Origin: Cubamyces lactineus
Taxonomy: Eukaryota; Basidiomycota; Agaricomycetes; Polyporales; Polyporaceae
Length of the DNA: 64,000 bases
Reading direction: 5' to 3'
Assembly: GCA_022376465.1 (NCBI GenBank)
Contig: JACDTU010000037.1
Location: forward strand, 1-64,000
In this document: piece by piece, positions 22,601 through 31,321 of the stretch
Numbering within the stretch: the stretch's first letter is position 1
How the letters are laid out: each line of letters begins with the position of its first letter
Translations under genes and position numbers: made by a program
Notes under the pieces: model-generated
Told to the model about the DNA's origin: nothing
Seen by the model: only the letters and a program-made list of their open reading frames with translations
Database searches by the model: none

Positions 22601-23715
22601 TGTCCATGGAGGAGATGCCTATGGTCAGGGTGAACAAACGCTATGGCTGTCTCTAGTGCGCTCTTCCCCTCTGCGGATGTAATCGGCTTCGGTGCGTGCG
22701 TCTTGCGTCTCATTTCATCGGGTATTTGGGGAGGCGGCCCCATAATTGTCAACTGAGGTTGCTGAATGGGCACCTCTGGGCTGACAAGCTGCGACGCACG
22801 GCAAGAAGCACAGAACATTGGTTGACCTGCACGCGCTACGTTCAGGCGAACCGTCATTGCCGCATGGCATGATGAACACGAAACAGTCTACGCAAGGACG
22901 TGATGGTCAGTACGTGCGTAAATCGAGGATGTCTATCTTGCGTTTCAGCAGCAGTTTCTTTGTTCGCGAACACGCTTTGGATGATTTGGGAGACAAAGGC
23001 AGCGATACGCCAACCCTCTGTCGCACAACGCTGTACAGACAGAACGAAAAGTAACACTCACCACTGTCTTCTTGTTATCAGCCTCCTTGCACCCCGGACA
23101 TCGTTTCCATGGCCATCCCGGCTCGAGCACATTAGCGCACGACCCAACAGAACACACACGCGTCGTCTTGACCAATTCCGCCCATCCCTTGACCTCCGCA
23201 CGCTGATTTGTGAAGCCCAGAGCCCTTTCGAGCGAGCTCGAGGTGACAGTCGCGGTGGGAGTCGCGCTAAAACTTGTTCTTGCACTTCTCGCGGGCGTGG
23301 GTGCTGGTCCCGGCGCTTGGAAAGTCGGCGCGGGCGCGTGGACCGCGACGAGAGACGCGTTCATACCGAGCGAGACGACGACCTCGAGGTCGAAACGCAA
23401 CCTGCGCCCCTGTCTTGGGGGATTGACATACACTGCAGGGCGCGAAAAAATGTGGACGCACGTTACTCCCGGCTTTTCCCAACGCCTCTTAAGTACAATG
23501 TCGATCACCTGCAGATCCTCGAGGATTTCCTTCGCTTCGGAGGTCGGGACGGAAGTGCGGGGACCTGCAGATCGGACGCCAGATGTTGAGCTGAGCTCGC
23601 TGCTGTGCACGATGAGCTCGAGAACGTCGCTACAGCCTACAGCAGATCTCAAGCGGCGGGGTGTCTCAGAGCAAGCGTCGGGGATCCGGGGAAAAATAAA
23701 TTCCGAAAATTCCAC
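19619..23715 (-). CDS. Large protein with five Cys-pair (zinc-finger-like) modules
   Basis: Exons on the minus strand: about 23715..23062, 22887..22345, 22293..22249, 22181..21042, 20986..20738, 20675..20651, 20589..20282, 20216..19954, 19895..19619; about 1,170 residues. Phases agree at every junction. Five modules of two Cys pairs occur: CSVGSC..CPGC, CSSC..CASC, CVSPGC..CTDC, CSVPQC..CGVC and CGRRSC..CCPPC, each probably binding a metal ion. A long Ser/Thr/Pro-rich acidic linker (exon of 1140 nt) separates modules 3 and 4. The C-terminal 180 residues look globular. A nuclear or DNA/protein-binding role is a guess. The 5' end is uncertain: the first exon is open back to about 23750 without an ATG, so an upstream exon is missing from the model. 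The intron at 22888-23061 (174 nt) is long for this locus and may hide a small exon. Confidence 0.65.
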
Positions 23716-24053
23716 TGGGCGCCCGTTGCTGTCGTAAACCCTTCCAGTTACAGGACTTGTCCAACTTCAAGTAGGTGATCAGTTGGTTGGCAAATTGGCA
23801 GCGCTCAACAACGCCTGTGCGACAAGGACAAGCGCAAGAGTTACATGACGCGTTATCTGAACGCAGATGCTGCGGTATCACGATGCTCTGTACGCTACTA
23901 GCATATGCTAGAATGTGAGTTTGCAACAGGGAGGCACGTGGACCAAGCTACTTGAACACTCTAATGATACACCGGCCCATACAGCGAAAACATCCACATT
24001 CATGGACATCCGAGAGACTCCAGCAGTCATTCCATCACCAACCTCGACATCCA

Positions 24054-25659
24054 TCACGTCCACCGCTGGACCACGACACTGTTAGCCAAACCTGCCGCCT
24101 CAAGCGTCTGCGTCTCGTCCTCGAAAGTACGGTTCGGGAACGTAGTCATGATCACATACGGACGAGCGTTGTTCTCGGGGCGGGAGCTAGGACATTCGTG
24201 TGGTCAGTACAAATGCGCGCCTCCAAACAGAGTACACCTACGCGTTGATGAAGTTGCGTATATCACCAACGGTGTGCGTCAGATTCATACGTGCGACCAT
24301 TCTGCATATTAAAATCAGCACGGGAGATTCCTGAGCTTATACGACTCTTAGAAGCATACCGTGTCCCATCCGCCAGCCGGATCTGCACACTAGTCGTCGG
24401 TTTGCTCTGATCGACTTCGAATCGAGTGCTAATGCTCTCTACGGCTCTTTGTGTAGGCAGCGAGCTACCACCAGCTGTGCCCGTAGGGAATCCGCCGGGC
24501 ATACCGCTTCCACTTGAGCTTGAGCTCGCCCCGGTCGTGATCTCTCCTGGAATGGGCGAGCCGAGGCGGTGACCTTGTCCAGAGAAGACCTTGGCCTGAC
24601 GAGCCCGGGGAGAGGCTACGTAGTCTTCATCCAGGCGCCTTACGACGCGAAGTTCGACTGGCTGTCCAGGAGATACGTTTAGAATGTGCGGTGGGGCGCG
24701 CCTGGATGCAGCAGGATGGTGAGTGAGTGATGTAGCATTCGGAGACATGAGTATCCAACTAGCGTACCCAGATTTAATCTCAGCAAGGATTTGTTCGTTC
24801 TCAGGAACTCCGTAGCGCATCAGCTCGCCGTCCTCAACGGTGAATCCGTCGCGCCAGAAAGTCAGATGGCGGATAGCGGTCTCTTCTTCAGATTCTGTAA
24901 ACACGTCTCACTCAATGCATGTAAATGTTGACGTAACGTGCCGGACTTACGGGCATCGACGGCATCAGGATCGGGGATATATTCGCTGTCCACTTCGTCA
25001 CTGCCGAGCGTGTGTCCACCACCAAAGAAAGCGCGGCTACGGGGAGGCGCGGCAGTTCCGGGCTGAGCTGCAGGTGGTCCTGCCCTGCGGGACAAGATGA
25101 GACTCAGACGTACTTCTAGCCATATTCGATTATAAGGGTGACGCACTCTGCAGCCCGCCTCAGCAAATCGCGGACAAGCTCCCCACCGGGAACCGCTCCG
25201 GGCCTATCGGGATTTTGGACTGAGATACCGCTAGGTCACAGATTCTATGTCAGCATATTCGCATAGGGGCAAATCGGGGAAAGCAAAGGTACCTCCGCTC
25301 ACCGCCAGCGTACCAGTTCTCACCCTGGTCTGCGCCAGGACGCTCATCCTCCTCATCGTCGTCGTCATCCATACGTCCCCCTCCATGGGGAGCGTGGCCA
25401 CCCATCGCCGGGCCGCCACCACTGGATATGTCGTTCAATGTTGCGATGCGTCGACCACCTCCTGCACTGTTCGTCCTGCACAGTGACAACGGTTAGACAT
25501 GCAAGGTTTCTTGCAATGAAACAATGCAGTGGCGCACCTCGAGGATGAGTTGGACGAGGCGCCCCATGCGCCTACGCGACCGATTCGAGGGCCACCGCTG
25601 TTAGATGGCAAGGAGAAAGGACTCCGAGTACGCTGCGTATTGTTGTTTTCGTCAGACAT
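24054..25659 (-). CDS. SHP1: p47/Shp1-type UBX-domain cofactor of Cdc48
   Basis: Eight exons, complement(join(24054..24186, 24242..24301, 24360..24701, 24768..24894, 24951..25084, 25147..25230, 25293..25475, 25538..25659)), 394 residues. GGPRIGRVG and [19 protein letters not shown] are hallmarks of the p47 N-terminal half. The SEP domain runs from [19 protein letters not shown] through [19 protein letters not shown], and the C-terminal UBX domain from [13 protein letters not shown] to FPNRTFEDE and VVVQRWT. In this family the UBX domain binds the Cdc48/p97 N-domain and SEP contributes to trimer formation; the complex works in ubiquitin-dependent extraction, membrane fusion and phosphatase-1 control. 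No UBA-like domain precedes the GGPRIGRVG segment in this model. Confidence 0.92.
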
Positions 25660-25697
25660 CGAAGAAGCCCAGGATGTGGTAAGTGTGCAAGACGCGT

Positions 25698-25725
25698 AAG
25701 GTAGGCCTCGCACAGACTCGACTAC
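25698..25725 (+). repeat. 28 nt inverted repeat, left copy
   Basis: Perfect 28 nt match in reverse orientation to 26363-26390; it begins AAGGTAGGCCTCGCAC. It lies 39 nt upstream of the SHP1 start codon, in its 5' flank. The flanks do not match further. Confidence 0.7.
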
Positions 25726-26362
25726 GTCACATGACCGAAATCTGTCACGCTGAGCCCGTTTTGGCGGGGAGAAGAGTTTGCATTTTATATATGATCTCGC
25801 CCACCTCACTTTTCAAGAATCGGCAACCTACAAGTTCACGAGAAGTGCTCTCCCTGCGACCTGTAGGTTCTTGATTTTGAGGAAAGTAGATTGAGGTCGA
25901 CTTATTCAACGTGGGGGAACACAATCCACCAGCGCTAGACCCGAGAAATACACGTTATGTGCGATAAGTTGCCATTAGCGCCGAGATGCGCATTTCTGGC
26001 GCGGCGGCATGAGGCCTCTGGCCGTGGCCGCCAATGCTAAGACGTACGCCCATGGACATCATTCATAGATATTGAGGTGACGGGCGCAGCCTAGGGAATG
26101 CTTGAGACGTTCACAATGATACAGTGCATGTTTATCAATCAATGCTGCCCCAGCTTTCACGTCAAACATTCTTCTAGTCTGTAGTACATACTGCGTAGTT
26201 GCCATGCTGTCAATACGTTTCCACCGAGGTCACCATGGGATTGCGCTCTCGCCGACCCCTGGTGTACTGAGCTAAACAGTACGTAGCCTCCGTAGGCATG
26301 CCAATTGTGCAGACAAGTCCCGCAAACGCTCAAGCTCACGTGAATGGTCACGCGTGACAGAG
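25726..26362. other. Intergenic between inverted 28-mers
   Basis: Upstream of SHP1. No gene seen; the small minus-strand ORF at 26157-26441 runs through the right 28-mer and lacks family features. Confidence 0.45.
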
Positions 26363-26390
26363 GTAGTCGAGTCTGTGCGAGGCCTACCTT
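26363..26390 (-). repeat. 28 nt inverted repeat, right copy
   Basis: Reverse complement of 25698-25725, without a mismatch. It lies about 95 nt before tRNA-Thr. Confidence 0.7.
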
Positions 26391-26485
26391 AATTAGAGCA
26401 GTACGCGTACCGCGCTCAGGAAGCCATATCATGGCTGCCACGTTGCCCTAGGCTCGAGAACGACGTGCTCATATTACTCCACAAT

Positions 26486-26557
26486 GCCCGTTTAGCTCAG
26501 TGGTAGAGCGCGCCACTCGTAATGGTGAGGTCGGTTGTTCAATCCAGCCAATGGGCA
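26486..26557 (+). tRNA. tRNA-Thr (CGT), left copy
   Basis: 72 nt, no intron. Acceptor stem GCCCGTT/AATGGGC, anticodon stem CGCCA/TGGTG, loop CTCGTAA (anticodon CGT). It is followed 7 nt later by tRNA-Gln on the same strand. Confidence 0.88.
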
Positions 26558-26564
26558 CGTTTCC

Positions 26565-26645
26565 GGCGCTATAGTGTAGTGGTTATCACTTGGGATTCTG
26601 ATTTGCAGTGTTCCCAAAACCCAGGTTCGAGCCCTGGTAGCGCCT
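26565..26645 (+). tRNA. tRNA-Gln (CTG) with 9 nt intron, left copy
   Basis: 81 nt. Acceptor stem GGCGCTA/TAGCGCC, anticodon stem TGGGA/TCCCA, anticodon CTG at 34-36. A 9 nt intron TTTGCAGTG (26602-26610) sits after position 37, the usual place for tRNA introns. A CTTTT terminator-like run follows. Confidence 0.85.
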
Positions 26646-26894
26646 GATCTTTTGCTCTTGCCCTTGCGAAACAGTATCATTTTTCGTCTGCTGATCAGGA
26701 GTTGTAAGGCATCATAGAGGCAAAGACATAACGCCGGCAGGGTTGGTCTTTCCAGGTTTAGTTGGCATCAGAAACGGTAGGCACCTCACGAACACATTCT
26801 ACAAGCGACGAGGGCCCTACGGAGTAGCAAAAAGGTACACTCTTAATATCTTGGCAAGAAGGACGCTGCTTCGCGAGCGCAAAAGCAAAAGATC

Positions 26895-26975
26895 AGGCGC
26901 TACCAGGGCTCGAACCTGGGTTTTGGGAACACTGCAAATCAGAATCCCAAGTGATAACCACTACACTATAGCGCC
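26895..26975 (-). tRNA. tRNA-Gln (CTG) with 9 nt intron, right copy
   Basis: Exact reverse complement of the left tRNA-Gln, including its intron. Confidence 0.85.
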
Positions 26976-26982
26976 GGAAACG

Positions 26983-27054
26983 TGCCCATTGGCTGGATTG
27001 AACAACCGACCTCACCATTACGAGTGGCGCGCTCTACCACTGAGCTAAACGGGC
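26983..27054 (-). tRNA. tRNA-Thr (CGT), right copy
   Basis: Exact reverse complement of the left tRNA-Thr, with the same 7 nt gap to its tRNA-Gln partner. Confidence 0.88.
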
Positions 27055-27174
27055 GATGCAAAGATTCGTGTTTACAACTGTGTAACAGTTTGCGCAGCCA
27101 ACCAGTCGAGACCTAAGTCCACTTGAAGCTGATCGCGCCGCCCAAATTCATCCTTCTTACTTGTACGACACACC

Positions 27175-27893
27175 ATGGCATCGAGCTCAGCAGCACCACA
27201 GCAAATCAATGTGACGGATCTGGACGTTCCCCAGCTCGCAGATGTGAGGCGGCAGCTCGAGGAGGTGCGCGTGTTCCGCTCATTGAACACTGGGCTCCGT
27301 CCGCTAATGCATCGCCATCCACTAGGAGCTCACCCATCTCTCCAACTCGTACGCGCAGCTGCGTCAGGCGCAGGCCAAGTTCCGCGCGTGTATGGAGAAC
27401 GTCGGGCAGGTCAATCCAGAAAACAGCGGTGCGTGTCTGTATATATCTCCGGCCTCTGGTGTGCTGTGAGGAAGTGGTGTGAGGCGTCGATCGGTCGGTC
27501 GGTACTGAACGGTATGCGGAGGACAGACAAGACGATATTGGTGCCGCTTACGAACTCGCTGTACGTCCCCGGGAAGCTGAAGGACACCGAGCATGTCATC
27601 GTCGACGTCGGGACGGGCTACTACGTGAAGAAGGTGCGTCCGATCTCGCGTGCGGGTAAGATGAGTAGAGAGCAACCGCCGACAACTGCTTGTCTGTGCT
27701 GTACTTTGCGTGCGAGCAGACGCGCGCGCAGGCGATGAAGCACTACGAAGCCAAGGTCGACTACATCCGCACGAACCTCGAGGCGCTGCAGGAGACGATT
27801 CAGAAGAAGCAGGAGAATATGAACTACCTAATCAATGTCCTGCAGATGAAGCTGCAGCAACAAGCGAGCGGCAAGGAGACCAAGGCCGGGTAA
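27175..27893 (+). CDS. GIM5: Prefoldin subunit 5
   Basis: Four exons, join(27175..27264, 27326..27428, 27527..27633, 27720..27893), 157 residues, the usual length for this subunit. Layout is that of an alpha-type prefoldin: an N-terminal coiled-coil helix (LTHLSNSYAQLRQAQAKFR), the beta-hairpin core TILVPLTNSLYVPGKL followed by VDVGTGYYVKK, then a C-terminal coiled coil (MKHYEAKVDYIRTNLEAL). Prefoldin is a cytosolic hexamer that delivers nascent actin and tubulin to the CCT chaperonin. The start ATG is 3-4 nt after a C/A-rich leader and gives the family N-terminus. It is convergent with the PIN-domain gene. Confidence 0.93.
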
Positions 27894-28653
27894 AACGTTG
27901 TGGGAAGGTCAGTACGGAGATTCAGATGCTTACAGGGCATGTGATAGATTATGTACTGACCTTGATTCGTGCAGTGTATGGCTAGCAGCTCACCTGCATA
28001 GTGGGTGTACGCTATGATGTAATAGTAGACAAGACACAAGGTAGATTTGCATACTCGGGGGAACATGCTAAAACGGATCAGAGTACAAGATAGAGAACAC
28101 GACCAAGAAAGGGGGTTTTCATAGGGAAGTAGATGAGGAGGGATTCGCATATTGGGACGGGATGGGATGGGGTGGGGGAGGAAACCGCGCGACCGAGACG
28201 AGCGACTGCTAGAGAATCAAGGGAAGGGCCCAGAAGATCAGAACTCGCGCCCACGCCAACCAGAAGTTGAGAAAGGAAGCCATACTGCATACCATGAAGC
28301 TCGCAACCTCGATCTGCTATATGGGAGAATGCACGCGGCGCCATCTGCTGCGAGCCCTCCCATGATGGTCCCAGTCAAGCCAGTCAATTCAGGTCCGGGT
28401 CGGTTGAGTCTGCTGCCCACATCGCAGGCGGCGATGACGCGACATCGCGCACAGGGCAGACGGGGCGGAGTGGAAGACGCACTGCGTCCACCATTCCGTG
28501 AGGCGCGATCCGGCACGGATACCTCTAACGCTCTCGGGCAGGCTGTAGTCCGAAGACATGTCGGTTATCTGCGTATGCCGTGAGCAATACGATCAGCGAT
28601 CCCACTGCATGAATGTGCACTCGCCTGTTGACGGTGTTGAGGATCGCGTACAC
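27894..28653. other. Convergent 3' intergenic region
   Basis: About 760 nt between the stop codons of prefoldin 5 (+) and the PIN-domain gene (-). No gene or repeat recognised; the overlapping short ORFs have no family features. Confidence 0.5.
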
Positions 28654-29883
28654 TTAGGGATCGAGTTTCTCTCCTCGCGCGAGGACGCGGACGACACGGC
28701 TGGGCTGCGCCACCATCTCCATCATTGCCATCACTGCTGGGGGACGCTCGACGAGGCCTGTGCTCGTCGACGGTGGCGGTCTGGCCCCGGGCGCAGCACC
28801 GCGAGAGTTACGCCGCCCTCGCCCAGACTGTCCGTGGCCCTGTCCGCGCTTGGTGCGCTCTTCCTCTCCCGAGCGACGCCCCTCGCCGGAGCGGCGGCCT
28901 CCTTTGGTGGCGGTATCAGCGCTGGGGTTCGTGCTGTGGTTCTGCGGCGGGGCAGACGAGACCTCGAGGACTTCGATGCCAGCCTTGGAAGCCCAGCGGG
29001 CAACTAGTGCGCCTGAAAGGCGACACTCGTACCTGTTCGGTTGAGGTGCGGGGAGAGGGACGGGCGAAGCCGAGATGGGTGCGGCGTTAGCAGGCTCGGT
29101 ATGCGCGTCCGCAGAGGGAGAGACGACGGCGAGCACGACGCGAGGCTTGGCAATCTTCTGGTCCTTGAGCTCCTCGGCAGCATGCTCGGTCTCCCAGCGC
29201 GCACAGCAGATGGTGCGGCGGACCCACTCCGGGGAGGTGTTTTGTGTTCCTGCGGTCTGGTCGTCGAACGGGATGCTGTCCCACGGCACGAATGCATCGT
29301 CTTGCTGCACACGGATGCGCGGGTTCGTGCCAACCTGAGCTTCGAGAATGCGGGATGCAGCACGGGCCCGCTGGGCGAGGACGCTCGTGCCCTTCTTGAG
29401 GAGGTCCAAGGTGTTCAACGCTATGCGGATTTTGAGTTCTGATGGTAAGTTACGCGGAAACGGAATACGCTCACCTTCCAGAGGAACGATCACGATCTCC
29501 TCCCGGCCCTCTCTGCACCACTTCTTGAGATGGTAGAGTCCATGGACGAGCACGCTAGCGTCGATAACGACCACATCCGCGTCCTTGTGGCTCTTGCCAT
29601 CCTCGCTCCGCCTCTCCTCCCTATCCGTCTTCTGACCGTCCGTTTTCGCCTTTGCATCCTCTCCGTCCTCGGTACGCCTCTTCATGAGCTTCGTGTTTGC
29701 GCCAGAAAAGCTGCGCTTCGTCTCGCCGCCGCGCCATGTCTCGGGGCTGCGGCGTCCGCGCCAGTTGCCGCCGGCGGTGTGGACGACGGACTTTTCAAGC
29801 TGCTCGACTTGGTGGTTGAGGAAGGCGGCGCCGAGCGCGCGAGACATGGCGAGTTTGTTCGGAGCGACCTTTGCGTCGGCCAT
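28654..29883 (-). CDS. PIN-domain protein
   Basis: Two exons, complement(join(28654..29420, 29475..29883)), 391 residues. The 54 nt intron is a multiple of three, so the genomic ORF reads through it; splicing yields LEALNTLDLLKKG, which fits the domain better. A basic/acidic N-terminus (1-100) precedes a PIN fold starting at VVVIDASVLVHGL (catalytic-type Asp108), then EEIVIVPLEALNTLDLLKKG with the second acidic residue. The C-terminal third is Arg/Gly/Ser-rich (GQGHGQSGRGRRNSRG), an RGG-like tail that may bind RNA. PIN domains are typically metal-dependent ribonucleases of RNA decay or processing. Which decay factor this is cannot be said. Confidence 0.8.
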   Translation of the reverse strand: MADAKVAPNKLAMSRALGAAFLNHQVEQLEKSVVHTAGGNWRGRRSPETWRGGETKRSFSGANTKLMKRRTEDGEDAKAKTDGQKTDREERRSEDGKSHKDADVVVIDASVLVHGLYHLKKWCREGREEIVIVPLEGERIPFPRNLPSELKIRIALNTLDLLKKGTSVLAQRARAASRILEAQVGTNPRIRVQQDDAFVPWDSIPFDDQTAGTQNTSPEWVRRTICCARWETEHAAEELKDQKIAKPRVVLAVVSPSADAHTEPANAAPISASPVPLPAPQPNRYECRLSGALVARWASKAGIEVLEVSSAPPQNHSTNPSADTATKGGRRSGEGRRSGEEERTKRGQGHGQSGRGRRNSRGAAPGARPPPSTSTGLVERPPAVMAMMEMVAQPSRVVRVLARGEKLDP

Positions 29884-30910
29884 GGCGGGCGTTGTGGTGG
29901 TCGTGGTTCAAGCTTCGGAGCTCAGCCACCCTTTGGTGAGCGCCCCGCTGCCTTTTCGAGTACCGTTACAGTCACGATCAGTCATCCTCTCGTGACATGC
30001 TGGTCACACTACAGGCGTAGTGCGTACATAGTGAACGCTCACTCAGGCTGAAGGATTTCTTTCGGCCAGACTGGTCCGGATTCTTTTGCGGCGATCGCGC
30101 ATAGTAGATGGTTGAGTGTCTTTCATCTGTCACGGACGAGAAATGGCACCAATGTTCTGAGCTACGAAGAAGTGGGCCGTGGTTATATTCAGGTACGGAC
30201 ACTTCGGACATTGCATTGAACTTGGCAGATACTTACTGGGGACCTCAATGGCCAGTTGAGGCCCTGCTCGACTTGCGGATGACGGCACTCGGACCCGCTG
30301 TGAATCAATCTTAAAGGCATAGCTCAAGATAGCTCACTTGAGCCTTGTGCAATATGTTGGATCACATCATCATGATTTGGAGTTGGGAGATAGACGCTCT
30401 CCTCTGCATCTCTCCTTCTGCCTCCGCCTCACCCACAACGACCTATTCGACCTCACTCGAAGGTGGCCATCAGCTCGAGCTTTGGGTGTACAGAGCTATC
30501 TGTCACTGAAGCATGTCAAGGTCTGCGTTCTTATCGCAGGCACAGCGAGGTGTTGGCGTGCGGGGCGCCGCAATGCGGGGAATATGGGTTCCGGCATGCA
30601 CCATATGCACCCTCGTTCCTCTTCCAGAACGCTGCGGGCATCGAGGCGCCTCCAAGCGGCCGTTCGACGATGGCCCTTGGGCATCTCGGCAGCGTAGAAG
30701 CCCATGATGCGCCGAGGAGAAGATATTTCGTTGAGCTTCCGGTGCTTAGCGATCTCTGACAAACTGCCCCATTCCGGCCCAGCCTTCCGGCGTCCGACGC
30801 ACGAGCGATACGGTTTATGCGGACGCAAAGACCGAGCAAAAGGAGGCAAAAGGTCGGAAAAGCACGTTTGTCGCAGAGACGGCCTCGATCCGCACCCGTT
30901 GTGAGCTGCA

Positions 30911-30936
30911 GCGGGGGCGGGGCGGGGTCCGGGGAT
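30911..30936 (+). promoter_or_regulatory. G-rich cluster like CreA/Mig1 sites
   Basis: Overlapping GCGGGG and CCGGGG hexamers, matching the fungal carbon-repressor consensus SYGGRG, about 390-410 nt before the sugar porter start. Carbon catabolite repression is the inference; GC-rich DNA alone could give such matches. Confidence 0.35.
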
Positions 30937-31047
30937 CCCAGGTGCGACGGCGGGGCGCGACGAGACCCGGCGGAAGATACCCATATATGGCAAGAGGGGC
31001 GGGACAACGATTCTGGCCGGCGACAGTTTTGGAAGGAGCGTCGGGCG

Positions 31048-31160
31048 ATTGGCCGACTCCACCCGCCGCGAGCCGCGAGCCGCTGGGCGAGCGCGAGAAA
31101 TTTGCTGGATAAACAAGCGCGGCCGGTGATGTCATCCGACCGGACGGAGGACGTATAAGA
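31048..31160 (+). promoter_or_regulatory. Core promoter of the sugar porter gene
   Basis: ATTGG (inverted CCAAT) at 31048-31052 and TATAAGA at 31154-31160, followed by a pyrimidine-rich leader (31180-31225). The ATG is 162 nt after the TATA box. Confidence 0.5.
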
Positions 31161-31321
31161 ACATGCCGCTCTGCTTCCGCCGCAATTTCGTTTCTATCCA
31201 CTCCTCCCTCTTTCTCTCCTCGATCGAGGACTAGGTCTTTGCCACTCGGAACGACTTGCACGACTTGCACGCTACACTCTCGAATACCCCTACGGGCGTC
31301 TAGGTCACCTGCCCTACTACT

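Larger units (their letters stand above)
26486..27054. repeat. Inverted duplication of a tRNA-Thr/tRNA-Gln pair
   Basis: Two 160 nt tRNA pairs face each other tail to tail around a spacer of 249 nt between the Gln genes. The pairs are identical. Similarity goes on for only about 30 nt past each tRNA-Gln, with several differences (CTCTTGCCCTTGCGAAACAG against CTTTTGCGCTCGCGAAGCAG), and then stops. Confidence 0.85.
29884..31321. other. Divergent promoter region, PIN gene and sugar porter
   Basis: 1.4 kb between divergent start codons. No gene supported. The 620 nt minus-strand ORF at 30496-31116 overlaps the GC-rich promoter and has no domain. Confidence 0.5.

Noticed and set aside
26492..27048. 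ORFs crossing the tRNA pairs
   Set aside because: They are translations of the antisense strand of tRNA genes.
30496..31116. 206-codon minus-strand ORF upstream of the sugar porter
   Set aside because: Sits in GC-rich promoter DNA, overlaps open frames on both strands, no motif.
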